DNA of 64,000 nucleotides. Source: CAMTWZ01 sp041749075 (lineage in GTDB: Bacteria > Bacteroidota > Rhodothermia > Balneolales > HLUCCA01). The translations under genes were made by a program, and so were the position numbers. Where the stretch lies: the NCBI GenBank assembly GCA_041749075.1, contig JBGTBY010000028.1, positions 17,549 through 81,548 on the forward strand, given 5' to 3'. Under the pieces are notes generated by a model. That model was not told the DNA's origin. It did not search any database and saw nothing but the letters and a program-made list of their open reading frames with translations. Shown here piece after piece: positions 17,058-25,950 of this stretch; position 1 is the stretch's first letter; every line of letters begins with the position of its first letter.

Positions 17058-18205
17058 TGCGGATCTTACATCATACATCCGAATGGCTGCCCAGCACCAT
17101 GACGTGGCTGAAGCAGCTCATCACCGATACCGATTCCCTGGTGGAAAATCATGTGTTTGCTGAAATCCGTCGCGCAAACTCCCCTTCGCACGCCAATCTG
17201 CATGTGTCGCGGGAAACCAATCCGATGCGCTATTGGACATCCAGAGTCCTGAAAAAAGCGACGTTGATCCGCTACAATGGTGCCGACACCTCCCACGCGC
17301 TGAGTATGAAACCGCACATCCTGCATTCGCATTTCGGTCATGTCGGCGCGCAGGACATCCCGCTCGCTAAAAAACTCGGCATTCCGCATTTGGTATCGTT
17401 TTATGGGATGGATGTGCATCAATTACCATATGGCGACGGCAAATGGATGCCCTTGTATCGCGACCTTTTCGCCAGCGGAGCCCACATCTTGTGCGAAGGC
17501 GAATTCATGCGCGAATCCATCATCAAACTCGGCGCATCTCCCCAACAGGTTCATGTGCATCGATTGGGTGTGGATGTGGGACGCATCCGCTTCCAACCGA
17601 GGAAAATCGCCGATGGTGAAGTGCTTCGAATTCTGATGGCGTCCGCCTTCCGACCCAAAAAAGGCATCACCTACGGCATTGAAGCGGTGGCCAAAGCCTC
17701 GCAATCGATACCCATCCAACTGACGATCATAGGGGATGCGGCCGATGCGCAATCCGAGGTCGAAAAATCCCGCATCAACGCCACTATCCACGCCTTAAAC
17801 ATCGGTTCCAAGGTCCGCCGGGTAGGCTTCGTTCCACACCAAGAGCTACTCTCCCAAGCCTTGGTCCACCACGTGTATTTGGCACCAAGTGTGACCGCCA
17901 ACGACGGCGATTGCGAAGGTGGCGCGCCGGTGAGCCTGATCGAGATGGGCGCGTCGGGCATGGTCATTGCCAGCTCTCGCCATTGCGACATACCGGGCGT
18001 AGTCACTCACGGCGAAACCGGGTGGTTGGCCGACGAACGAGATACCGACGCGACGGCCGCAAACCTGATCCGCATTTGGGAGACCCGCCACGCCTGGGAA
18101 CCCTCCCAAATCGCACTGCGCCAACATATCGAAACATGCTTTCATAATCGCTCACAAGCCTCTGAATTGGTGCGTCTGTATGAGCGATTCCGAGGCCACG
18201 CATGA
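17054..18205 (+). CDS. Glycosyltransferase family 4 (GT-B)
   Basis: 383 residues. The N-terminal domain runs from MRILHHTSEWLPSTMTWLKQ and contains ILHSHFGHVGAQDIPLAKKLGIPHLVSFYGMDVHQ, the usual acceptor-side region. The C-terminal domain has ILMASAFRPKKGITYGIEAVAKA and the donor motif DCEGGAPVSLIEMGASGMVIASS with the E-x7-E-like pattern of GT4 retaining transferases (EGGAPVSLIE). It probably transfers a hexose onto the growing lipid-linked unit. It overlaps both neighbours by ATGA junctions. The sugar specificity is unknown. Confidence 0.88.
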   Translation: MMRILHHTSEWLPSTMTWLKQLITDTDSLVENHVFAEIRRANSPSHANLHVSRETNPMRYWTSRVLKKATLIRYNGADTSHALSMKPHILHSHFGHVGAQDIPLAKKLGIPHLVSFYGMDVHQLPYGDGKWMPLYRDLFASGAHILCEGEFMRESIIKLGASPQQVHVHRLGVDVGRIRFQPRKIADGEVLRILMASAFRPKKGITYGIEAVAKASQSIPIQLTIIGDAADAQSEVEKSRINATIHALNIGSKVRRVGFVPHQELLSQALVHHVYLAPSVTANDGDCEGGAPVSLIEMGASGMVIASSRHCDIPGVVTHGETGWLADERDTDATAANLIRIWETRHAWEPSQIALRQHIETCFHNRSQASELVRLYERFRGHA

Positions 18206-19377
18206 AAACGGTCGTGTTGCTGGCGCCGTGGTGGCAAGATCCTGCGCATGTGGGCAACATCCGCCTCAAACGCCATGTGAAATGGTTTCAGGAAGCGGGC
18301 TGGCATGTGGTATTGGTTGATTCCGGACATGAGTATTCCATTCAAGACGATCCCGGCCTCACCCACATCACCATCGCGGACCCCATCCGCATGCATGTGA
18401 AACCAACCGAAGACGGTCCACCACCTCGTAAACCGAACGCATTGCGGCGCTGGTTGGCATATGTTCTTTTGGTGCCGGATCCGTCGATTCTATGGGCACG
18501 ACGCGTGTTGGCCCACCCGGTGATCCGTCATGCCGTTCGTTCGGCCGATCTGATCACATCCTCCTCCCCGCCCGAGGCGGCGTTTTTGGCCTGTGCCACA
18601 TTTTCCAAGCGTTATGGCATTCCGTTCTGGATGGACATGCGCGATGGCTGGATCGATGAGCCGCTCAAACCCTTGCTTCGGTCGTCTGCCTTGCAACGGT
18701 TTCGTGAGCGACGCTTGGAAACGTGGTGTTTATCTGTCGCGTCCATTATCACGGTCACTTCCGACAATTGGAAAACGATGCTTGCGGAGCGTTATCCGCA
18801 GTTTTCCACAAAAATGCATGTGATCACCAATGCCGCGCCGGAATCGGTCGGAGCCGAACACACATCCCCATCCTTTCCTGAACTGTTTTATGCCGGGCGC
18901 CTGTTCAGTTCTCGTCCCGAGCGCCAAACACCGGATTTGAACAAGATTTTGGCGCTACTACCCAAGCATCGATTCACCATCATTGGTCATCTGATTCCCG
19001 AAGAACGTAAGCAGGTCAAGCAATTCGGATGGGGATACATCCCATTCATTCCCCGGAAATCCATGTTGCCCAGATTGTCTGAGGCGTCCGGACTTGTGTT
19101 CTTGTCCACATCCCATGGCTCCATCCCTGCGAAATGGTACGATTATTTGGCTACGGGTCGGCCCATACTCGGAATCGCAACGCCCGGTTCTGCGGCTTGG
19201 GATGCGATGTCAGGAATCGACCATGCGTTTGCTGTAGATCCTGAAAACCCAGACAAAGAGGTGTTAAAGGCGTTTAATCTATCGTTGACTGTCAAAGAAC
19301 CGGCATCCGTTCCAGCCCGATTCAGTGAAGAATCGGTTCGCGACACATTCATGACGTTATTCGGAACCCATGAGTGA
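18202..19377 (+). CDS. Glycosyltransferase, GT-B fold
   Basis: 391 residues. It starts MKTVVLLAPWWQDPAHVGNI with the first Rossmann strand and contains DLITSSSPPEAAFLACATFSKRYGIPFWMDMRDGW, which matches the IPWIADWRDPW region of the left-edge paralogue at 815-1987. The C-terminal part has GLVFLSTSHGSIPAKWYDYLATGRPILGIA, the probable nucleotide-sugar site. ATGA overlap with the previous gene and an 8-nt overlap with the next point to a tightly coupled operon. Function beyond glycan assembly cannot be read. Confidence 0.82.
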   Translation: MKTVVLLAPWWQDPAHVGNIRLKRHVKWFQEAGWHVVLVDSGHEYSIQDDPGLTHITIADPIRMHVKPTEDGPPPRKPNALRRWLAYVLLVPDPSILWARRVLAHPVIRHAVRSADLITSSSPPEAAFLACATFSKRYGIPFWMDMRDGWIDEPLKPLLRSSALQRFRERRLETWCLSVASIITVTSDNWKTMLAERYPQFSTKMHVITNAAPESVGAEHTSPSFPELFYAGRLFSSRPERQTPDLNKILALLPKHRFTIIGHLIPEERKQVKQFGWGYIPFIPRKSMLPRLSEASGLVFLSTSHGSIPAKWYDYLATGRPILGIATPGSAAWDAMSGIDHAFAVDPENPDKEVLKAFNLSLTVKEPASVPARFSEESVRDTFMTLFGTHE

Positions 19378-20269
19378 GCGCGTCGCCATATTGTTATCCA
19401 CTTACAATGGAGAACAGTGGATCGATGCCCAATTGGAGTCGATATCCCGTCAGACCTGGCCGGACATCCGTCTGCACATCCGTGATGACGGATCGACAGA
19501 TGGGACGCCCGCCCACCTTCTCTCTGATGAATCGGTCGTGTTTGGCAATAATGTGGGAGTGTTCACTAGTTTCATGAGTTTATTGGCGGATGCGGACGAA
19601 ACGGCGGCCTATTTCGCGTTCTGCGACCAGGATGATGTCTGGATGCCCGATAAATGCGAGCGAGCGGTGAAGCTTCTTCAACCAGTAGCAAACGACATCC
19701 CGGCTATGGTTTATACCCGCTTGCAATACACGGATGAAGCCTTGCGAATAACGGGAATGAGTCCGATTCCGACCCAATCGGGGTTTCACACGGCATTGGT
19801 GCAGAACCAAGCCACCGGATGCACCATTGTCATGAATGCCGCGGCTCGCAGGAAAATCTTGGAATCGGTACCGGATTGGGCCTTGATGCACGATTGGTGG
19901 TGCTATCTGGTGGTGTCTGCGTTTGGAACGGTGATCTATGATCCGCATCCATCCATACTCTATCGAAAACATGCCTCGAATGTCACTCCAGCTTCCCCGA
20001 ACTGGCTCTGGGAGCTGTATAACCGCTTCAAACGGTTCCGAGGCGAGGGCGACATCACCGAAAAAGTGACGGACCAAGCGAGAGAGTTCAAAAAGCGATA
20101 TGGCCATGCCTTGAATAATGAAAAAAAAGCGATTCTGGATGGATTTCTTGAAGCAAGAGGCAAAGGCGTTTTCGGCCGTCTTGGCTACGCCCTTCGCATG
20201 CCGGTTCGACGCAACACGCCGTTCGACACGCTCATCATGCGGGTGCTCATCGTAATGGGTCGCTTTTAG
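19370..20269 (+). CDS. Glycosyltransferase family 2 (rhamnosyltransferase-like)
   Basis: 299 residues with a GT-A fold. The N-terminus VAILLSTYNGEQWIDAQLESISRQTW is the classic GT2 nucleotide-binding start, RDDGSTDGT carries the first aspartates, and FAFCDQDDVWMPDK gives the D-x-D metal site near residues 83-96. The C-terminal segment DWALMHDWWCYLVVSAFGTV fits the acceptor region of the rhamnosyl-/galactosyl-transferase branch. A dTDP-rhamnose reductase gene (rmlD) occurs at 60445-61299, so rhamnose is possible but unproven. Last gene of the plus-strand polysaccharide operon. Confidence 0.88.
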   Translation: MSERVAILLSTYNGEQWIDAQLESISRQTWPDIRLHIRDDGSTDGTPAHLLSDESVVFGNNVGVFTSFMSLLADADETAAYFAFCDQDDVWMPDKCERAVKLLQPVANDIPAMVYTRLQYTDEALRITGMSPIPTQSGFHTALVQNQATGCTIVMNAAARRKILESVPDWALMHDWWCYLVVSAFGTVIYDPHPSILYRKHASNVTPASPNWLWELYNRFKRFRGEGDITEKVTDQAREFKKRYGHALNNEKKAILDGFLEARGKGVFGRLGYALRMPVRRNTPFDTLIMRVLIVMGRF

Positions 20270-20556
20270 ACGATATCCATTTTCAGAGCGTCGAGCGCGG
20301 TTTCAAGCGAGCAGGTTCCGCAACGATACGCTTCTACCCACCAGTAGACCGAGCGGCGACGTGCCATCACATGCGGATCGCGGGTGGCATACAAGCCGAG
20401 AAGCTCGTCGCGGTAGCCGATCACATCAACAGCGATGGATCGCTTGAGTGTGGAGGGGATGTCGGACCAGCCCATCACATCCAAGATCTCGGATGCGGAT
20501 TCTATATTCAGGTGATGAACCGGAGCGGAGTATGTGGTTTTTAGTGCGGTTGACAT
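20266..20556 (-). CDS. Small uncharacterised protein
   Basis: 96 residues, not recognised. The protein is soluble, with two cysteines close together near the C-terminus (YRCGTCSLETALD) and the segment YATRDPHVMARRRSVYWWVEAYR. An AAGGAA stretch before the ATG could serve as ribosome binding site. It converges on the GT2 gene with a 4-nt overlap. A GTGACAC inverted repeat lies 42 nt upstream, which suggests it is under its own regulation. Family resemblance to small alpha-helical bacterial proteins is too weak for a functional call. Confidence 0.55.
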   Translation of the reverse strand: MSTALKTTYSAPVHHLNIESASEILDVMGWSDIPSTLKRSIAVDVIGYRDELLGLYATRDPHVMARRRSVYWWVEAYRCGTCSLETALDALKMDIV

Positions 20557-20597
20557 GTGCGTTTCCTTGTTTGTTTAAACCAATCTACACCCCCAAA

Positions 20598-20615
20598 GTG
20601 ACACCATAGTGTCAC
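20598..20615. promoter_or_regulatory. Inverted repeat, candidate operator
   Basis: GTGACAC-CATA-GTGTCAC: perfect 7-bp arms with a 4-nt spacer between the divergent small protein (ATG 20556) and the antiporter (ATG 20658). The size and symmetry fit a dimeric regulator site. It is too short and U-poor for a terminator. Confidence 0.4.
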
Positions 20616-20646
20616 CGTAAATCACATCTGCTATTTTTTTTATCCC

Positions 20647-20654
20647 TATTTTCA
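20647..20654 (+). promoter_or_regulatory. Putative leaderless promoter box of antiporter gene
   Basis: TATTTTCA followed by TCC and the ATG at 20658. Same TAnnTTCN-N3-ATG layout as five other transcription units in this window. Confidence 0.4.
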
Positions 20655-20657
20655 TCC

Positions 20658-23162
20658 ATGCCTTTTTCCCACCTGATCGATCTGCCCTTCAATGATCCAG
20701 TGCTCATTTTCGCACTGGTCATGTTGTTGATTTTATTGACTCCGTTTCTTTCACGTCGGTTGACGTTGCCTTCATCTGTTGGATTGATCCTAGGGGGAAT
20801 GATCGTTGGTCCTAGTGTTCTAGGACTTCTGGCACGCGACGAGACCATTGTGCTTCTGGGCACGGTAGGACTCTTATATCTCATTTTTTCGGCGGGCTTG
20901 TCCATTGATCTGAATCAATTCCAAAAACTTCGTAATCGAAGTCTCGGATTCGGACTGTTATCCCTCTTGCTCCCATTCGGATTGGCCTATTTTGGTGGTA
21001 TCTATATCCTCGGTTATGACTTGAACCCGGTTTTATTACTGGGTGCCATCGTAGGATCGCATACGCTCATCGCGTATCCATTGGCGTCCAAATTGGGCAT
21101 CACACGACATCCGAGCGTGACCGTGACCATGGGCGGCACCATCGTCACCGATTTCGTCTCTCTCATGATCCTCGGTTTTGTGATCGCCGCCGAGCGCGAT
21201 CCGAACATCAATTTGCAATTCTGGATCGGCTTTCTGGCATCTATTGGATTGTTTCTTGGGTTCACCATCCTCGTCATTCCGCGATTGGCCCGCTGGTTCT
21301 TCAAAACCGTGACAGGTGAAACCGAGGCGGATTACGTGTTCCTGTTGGCCATTCTGTTCGTGACTGCCTATTTGGCCAAAATCGCAGGTTTGGCCCCTAT
21401 CATCGGGGCATTCATATCCGGATTATTGTTGAACAAGCTGGTTCCCGATTCATCCCCCCTCATGAACCGCGTTATGTTCATGGGAAATGCTCTATTCATC
21501 CCATTTTTTCTGATCTCTGTAGGGATGTTGGTGGATGTCCAAGTCATGACCCAGCTCGACGTTTGGTTGCTGTCGGGATTGTTGATTCTGATGGTGGTTC
21601 TCGGCAAAGGACTCGCCGCATGGATTTCTGGATTCTTTTTCAAATTCAAGTTATCCCACATCTTTGTGATGGCTGGCTTGTCCATTCCACAAGCCGCTGC
21701 GACCTTGGCCGTGACCTTGATCGGTTTCGAAATGGGTCTCTTTGATGCCCTTCTTGTGAATGCGGTCGTGATCATGATTTTGATCACCTGCTTGATTGGA
21801 CCGTCTTTGGTCGATCGTTTTGGCCGGCAGATCGCCAAGGAAAGCGATTCCCAGTTTCAGGATGCGAGCGGCTATCCACAACGGATTTTGGTTCCGCTCG
21901 CCAACCCGACCACGGCTGAAGCCCTGATGGATCTCGCCTTCGCGATGCGGGACAAGAAATCGGAAGAGCCCGTGTACCCGCTCACTGTGGTCCGCGACGG
22001 ACCGAATGTACAAGTGGATGTGACCGTCAGTGAAAAAATGCTGGCTCATGCGGTCATTTATGCGGCTAGCGCAGACGTACCCGTGAGACCGGTAACCCGG
22101 GTGGATATGAACATTTCAAGCGGCATCACCCGTGCAGTGAAGGAAAGCCGCATCACGAACGTCATCATAGGCTGGAATGGTGAATCATCTGCGACGAGAG
22201 CCATTTTTGGTGGTGTGTTGGACCAATTGCTGCATCAAGTCCGCCATATGATCATGGTGTGTAAAATGGAGAAGCGCATTTCCACGGTCCGGCACATCTA
22301 TTATGCGATTCCTCCTTTTGCGACCCTTGAGACCGGCTTCATGGAAGCCTTGCGTTATGTGATGATCTTAGCCAATCAAATCGGCGCAGAACTCACCATC
22401 ATCGGTATCGAAGAGCGGATGCCCCGCATCAAAGCCTGTGTGAAATCGACAAAAGATCCGATCAAATGCGGTTATGTGCCGATGGATCGTTGGTCCGATT
22501 TGAACGACATCCTCGACCGTTACCTCACATCCGACGATTTGTTCATCCTGCAAAGCGCAAGAGAAGGCACCCTTTCTTGGAGACCGGGGCTTGATCGCAT
22601 GCCCGGACTTATCGCGTCTCGCTACACAAAAACGGGATTCATCGCCATTTATCCGTCGGAAATCGGTGAACAAGTGGATGGTTCAGCCGAGCCGATGAAG
22701 CAGACCACGACAGATGGGTTGATTGATGATGCATCCATCATTTTCCCATCCAAACATGTCGTATTCGACGACATTGTGCATGATTTGATGATTGACCTTT
22801 ATCCGAAAGATCCGGATCAGGCCCGGAAGCGAGCGAACGAAATCGTGCAATCGAACGAAGCATACAACTCCGAGCTTGCGCAGGGAATCGTTTTATTGGA
22901 AGCGATCACCGACGATCAGGATGAGGCTCGATTGATGATCGCAGTCTGCGGCAAGCGGATCGAGGTACCAAAAACCACGGCACCGGTGTGTGTGGTGGCG
23001 GTTGTCGTGCATCCGGCCAATGAAACGGTCGAAGAGCATCTCAGGCGCTTGAATGGACTCGCGCGGCGCTTACGTCGACCGGAACTCGGCGAATCCTTGG
23101 GCAAAGCAAAATCCGTCGAGCAAGTGATCCACTTGCTCCATCATCAAGATCAGATGGGATAA
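20658..23162 (+). CDS. CPA2-family cation/proton antiporter with C-terminal USP-like region
   Basis: 834 residues. The first about 390 residues form some 12 helices of the Na+/H+ exchanger domain, including SVGLILGGMIVGPSVLGLL, IFSAGLSIDLNQFQKLRNRS and GLAPIIGAFISGLLLNKLVP. The rest is soluble and contains two Rossmann-like stretches (RILVPLANPTTAEALMDLAF and later HIYYAIPPFATLETGFMEAL), resembling tandem universal-stress-protein domains fused to antiporters. It probably exchanges K+ or Na+ for H+ at the inner membrane, with the cytoplasmic part sensing a nucleotide or ion. Its end overlaps the convergent folD by 13 nt. Confidence 0.88.
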   Translation: MPFSHLIDLPFNDPVLIFALVMLLILLTPFLSRRLTLPSSVGLILGGMIVGPSVLGLLARDETIVLLGTVGLLYLIFSAGLSIDLNQFQKLRNRSLGFGLLSLLLPFGLAYFGGIYILGYDLNPVLLLGAIVGSHTLIAYPLASKLGITRHPSVTVTMGGTIVTDFVSLMILGFVIAAERDPNINLQFWIGFLASIGLFLGFTILVIPRLARWFFKTVTGETEADYVFLLAILFVTAYLAKIAGLAPIIGAFISGLLLNKLVPDSSPLMNRVMFMGNALFIPFFLISVGMLVDVQVMTQLDVWLLSGLLILMVVLGKGLAAWISGFFFKFKLSHIFVMAGLSIPQAAATLAVTLIGFEMGLFDALLVNAVVIMILITCLIGPSLVDRFGRQIAKESDSQFQDASGYPQRILVPLANPTTAEALMDLAFAMRDKKSEEPVYPLTVVRDGPNVQVDVTVSEKMLAHAVIYAASADVPVRPVTRVDMNISSGITRAVKESRITNVIIGWNGESSATRAIFGGVLDQLLHQVRHMIMVCKMEKRISTVRHIYYAIPPFATLETGFMEALRYVMILANQIGAELTIIGIEERMPRIKACVKSTKDPIKCGYVPMDRWSDLNDILDRYLTSDDLFILQSAREGTLSWRPGLDRMPGLIASRYTKTGFIAIYPSEIGEQVDGSAEPMKQTTTDGLIDDASIIFPSKHVVFDDIVHDLMIDLYPKDPDQARKRANEIVQSNEAYNSELAQGIVLLEAITDDQDEARLMIAVCGKRIEVPKTTAPVCVVAVVVHPANETVEEHLRRLNGLARRLRRPELGESLGKAKSVEQVIHLLHHQDQMG

Positions 23163-24046
23163 ACGGCTTTTTTTGCTGCCAAAAGCGTGTTTTTCATGAG
23201 CATGGCGACGGTCATAGGTCCGACGCCACCTGGCACTGGCGTAATCCAACTCGCTTTGTCCACAAGATTGGCATAGTCCACATCCCCTACCAACTTGTAT
23301 CCTTTGGATGTGGTATGATCGGCGATGCGGTTCATGCCCACATCCACGATCACAACACCTTCTTTCACCATCGGAGCGGTGATCAGATTCGGCTGACCCG
23401 CAGCCACGATCAGTAAATCCGCGTTGATCGTATGGATCGTAAGATCTTTCGTGTACTTATGGCAGATCGTCGTCGTGGCTTTTCCGGAGCCTGATTCATG
23501 CTCCCTAGACAGCATGATGGCCATGGGTGACCCCACGATGTTGCTCGCACCAACCACCACCGCATGTTTCGATTTGGTTTGGATGCTGTACACTTTCAGC
23601 AATTCCATGATGCCGGCCGGCGTGCATGATTTGAAGCAAGGCATGCCGATAGCGAGTCGGCCCACATTCATCGGATGAAATCCATCCACATCCTTTCGAT
23701 GATCGATCGATTCGATCACGCTCAGAGGTGTGAGATGTTCGGGAAGCGGAAGTTGGACCAGGATTCCATCAATCGAGTCATCCACATTCAACTCATGGAT
23801 CCGGGCTTTGAGATCTTTTTCGGAAATCGTATCCGGCAAGGATTCTGTGTCCGATTCGATCCCCACTTCCAAGCACGCCCGCATTTTGGAGCCCACATAG
23901 GTGTGCGAGGCAGGGTTGTTTCCCACCAGCAACACATGCAGTTTGGGCGCGCGGTTGCCACGGGCGAGCCAATCGGCCACATCCGCTTTCACTTGCTTGC
24001 GCACATCCGCCGATACCGCGGTTCCATCAATGATATTCGCTGCCAT
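23150..24046 (-). CDS. folD: Bifunctional methylenetetrahydrofolate dehydrogenase/cyclohydrolase
   Basis: 298 residues from ATG 24046 (MAANIIDGTAVSADVRKQVK), 2 nt after the preceding stop; the longer in-frame reading is antisense padding over the regulator gene. Signatures: HVLLVGNNPASHTYVGSKMRAC with the catalytic Lys, DGILVQLPLPEH, KDVDGFHP, NAD(P)-binding VVGASNIVGSPMA and the C-terminal TPVPGGVGPMTVAML. It interconverts 5,10-methylene- and 10-formyl-THF for purine and formyl-Met synthesis. Placement after a sigma-54 regulator gene is unusual. Confidence 0.96.
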   Translation of the reverse strand: MAANIIDGTAVSADVRKQVKADVADWLARGNRAPKLHVLLVGNNPASHTYVGSKMRACLEVGIESDTESLPDTISEKDLKARIHELNVDDSIDGILVQLPLPEHLTPLSVIESIDHRKDVDGFHPMNVGRLAIGMPCFKSCTPAGIMELLKVYSIQTKSKHAVVVGASNIVGSPMAIMLSREHESGSGKATTTICHKYTKDLTIHTINADLLIVAAGQPNLITAPMVKEGVVIVDVGMNRIADHTTSKGYKLVGDVDYANLVDKASWITPVPGGVGPMTVAMLMKNTLLAAKKAVYPI

Positions 24047-24048
24047 GG

Positions 24049-25422
24049 CTACCGTTCCAATTGGTATTTCTTGATCTTGTTGTACAGATGGGATCTCATG
24101 ATGCCGATTTTGTCGGCCGTGGCCGAAATGTTCCAATCATGTTTCTGCAACTGATGACGGATGAATTCCTTCTCCGTCGCTTCCTTGTACTCCTGAAAAT
24201 CGGAATATTGCTCCAACACATCATGCAAACTGTGGCGACCTTGCGATTGATTGGGCTTATTCACCACCAGCTCGATGGTCTTCGCTGTGATGTCCGAACT
24301 CATACTCAAAATGCCCAATCGCTCTACCACGTTACGTAATTCACGCACGTTTCCGGACCACTCCAACTCGCTCAGTGCTACAAGGGCATTGTCGGTGAAA
24401 TATTTGTCGGCAAACAGGATGTCGCGCTTGCTCAATTCTTCCAAGATGGCTTTCGCCAGAATGGGGATATCGGTGCTGCGCTCGCGCAACGCCGGCACAT
24501 GAATCGGAATCACATTCAGGCGATGGTAGACATCCTCGCGGAAGCGTCCTGCCGCGATTTCCTCTTGAAGATCTTTGTTTGTCGCTGCGATCACACGCAC
24601 ATCGACCGAAATCGTGGATGTCCCTCCAACTCGCGTAATCACATTTTCTTGCAAGGCGCGCAGCACTTTCGCTTGCGCGGCCAGACTCAGATCGCCGATC
24701 TCATCCAAGAACAAGGTTCCGCCAGTGGCTTCCTCGAACTTTCCGATGCGTTGGCGCACCGCTCCGGTAAACGCCCCTTTTTCATGACCAAATAACTCGC
24801 TTTCAATCAGTTCGGTGGGAATTGCCGCGCAGTTCACATCCACAAATGGAGCGCTGTTTCTCTTGCTGTGCTCATGCAACCAACGAGCCACCAATTCTTT
24901 CCCGGTTCCGTTTTCGCCGGAGATGAGCACGCGCGCATCGGTCTGCCCGACGCGCTTTATGGTCTGGCGGATGGTTTCAATCACGGCACTATCCCCCAGA
25001 ATATCCTTCACCTGCGTGATCTTTCGACGCATTGTCCGGTTCTGACTCACCAAGCGGTTCCGATCCAGCGCATTGCGCACCGAAATCAACAATCGGTTCA
25101 AATCAGGTGGCTTTTGAAGGAAGTCGAACGCGCCAAGTCGGGTGGATTGGATGGCGGTATCGATGGTGCCATGACCCGTAAGCATGATCACCGGAAACTC
25201 GATGCCTTTTACATGCAATTCGGATAGGAGTTCGAGTCCGTCCTTCCCTTGCATTTTCACATCCAGCAACATCAGATCGATGGGGTTCGATTCGATGACG
25301 GTCAACGCCTGAGCGGCGCCATCGGCTTCCAGAATGTGATATCCTTCGAATTCAAGCACTTCCCGCAACGCTCGGCGGATTCCCGGCTCGTCGTCGGTCA
25401 GAAGGATCGTGGCATGGCGCAT
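24049..25422 (-). CDS. Sigma-54-dependent response regulator (NtrC family)
   Basis: 457 residues. The receiver domain (1-120) has the phosphoacceptor D54 in LMLLDVKMQ and the acidic pair TDDE near the N-terminus. The AAA+ domain (about 140-385) has Walker A GENGTGKE at 169-176 and an intact GAFTGA sigma-54 contact loop at 216-221, followed by TLFLDEIGDL. The C-terminal Fis-type helix-turn-helix is NISATADKIGIMRSHLYNKIKKYQ. It should activate sigma-54 promoters after phosphorylation. No histidine kinase is adjacent; the gene upstream encodes a PtsN-like EIIA, so a link to nitrogen/carbon PTS signalling is inferred. Confidence 0.94.
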   Translation of the reverse strand: MRHATILLTDDEPGIRRALREVLEFEGYHILEADGAAQALTVIESNPIDLMLLDVKMQGKDGLELLSELHVKGIEFPVIMLTGHGTIDTAIQSTRLGAFDFLQKPPDLNRLLISVRNALDRNRLVSQNRTMRRKITQVKDILGDSAVIETIRQTIKRVGQTDARVLISGENGTGKELVARWLHEHSKRNSAPFVDVNCAAIPTELIESELFGHEKGAFTGAVRQRIGKFEEATGGTLFLDEIGDLSLAAQAKVLRALQENVITRVGGTSTISVDVRVIAATNKDLQEEIAAGRFREDVYHRLNVIPIHVPALRERSTDIPILAKAILEELSKRDILFADKYFTDNALVALSELEWSGNVRELRNVVERLGILSMSSDITAKTIELVVNKPNQSQGRHSLHDVLEQYSDFQEYKEATEKEFIRHQLQKHDWNISATADKIGIMRSHLYNKIKKYQLER

Positions 25423-25425
25423 GGA

Positions 25426-25890
25426 TCAGACCATCTTCAATTCTTCGCTCTGGAACTTCGCCAGAATCTGTTCAATCGTGGCGCATTCAAGCAGTTCAAG
25501 ACGAAATCCATCATTGTTCATCAGTCTGGAAATGCGGCTGAGCAGACGGATGTGGGTGCTGGATTGGGACTCGGGTCCAACCACCAAAAACAATTGCGAC
25601 ACCGGCATCTGGTCGATCGAGCCATACTCGATCGGTGTTTCGAGCTTGGCATAGGCCATCTGACTCGATTCCAGGCCGTTCGCTTTTCCATGCGGAATGG
25701 CCAATCCTTTTCCGACTCCGGTCGACATCACCCGTTCTCTTTCCATCACCGCACGAATCATCGCATTCAGATCGGATTCGGGATGTCGGGAAGCGATGGA
25801 TTCGGTTAAGAAACGGATCGCATCCTCTTTATTAGTGACCTTCAGGGAAGGAAAAACATTCGATGAATTCAGGAATTCGGATATGCGCAT
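25426..25890 (-). CDS. ptsN: PTS EIIA type 2, PtsN (EIIA-Ntr)-like
   Basis: 154 residues, the length of EIIA-Ntr. The phosphorylation site is H67 in GLAIPHGKA, in the conserved PTS_EIIA type-2 context. Other family segments are VMERERVMSTGVGKG and LLSRISRLMNNDGFR. There are no sugar permease domains, so a regulatory role is more likely than sugar import. It lies 3 nt before the sigma-54 regulator gene, a combination seen in several phyla. A perfect TATATTTG box lies on the minus strand at 25938..25931, 40 nt before the ATG. Confidence 0.88.
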   Translation of the reverse strand: MRISEFLNSSNVFPSLKVTNKEDAIRFLTESIASRHPESDLNAMIRAVMERERVMSTGVGKGLAIPHGKANGLESSQMAYAKLETPIEYGSIDQMPVSQLFLVVGPESQSSTHIRLLSRISRLMNNDGFRLELLECATIEQILAKFQSEELKMV

Positions 25891-25930
25891 GCCGCTTGGT
25901 TACATGGGGTTTGACTACCGCAAAGACGCC

Positions 25931-25947
25931 CAAATATAGTAACTTCT
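25931..25947. promoter_or_regulatory. Divergent promoter boxes for ptsN operon and ccmB operon
   Basis: On the minus strand TATATTTG (25938..25931) matches the Bacteroidota -7 consensus and serves ptsN. On the plus strand TAACTTCT (25940-25947) is followed by GAC and the ccmB ATG at 25951. The two boxes are 1 nt apart, so both polymerases cannot bind at once. Confidence 0.42.
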
Positions 25948-25950
25948 GAC

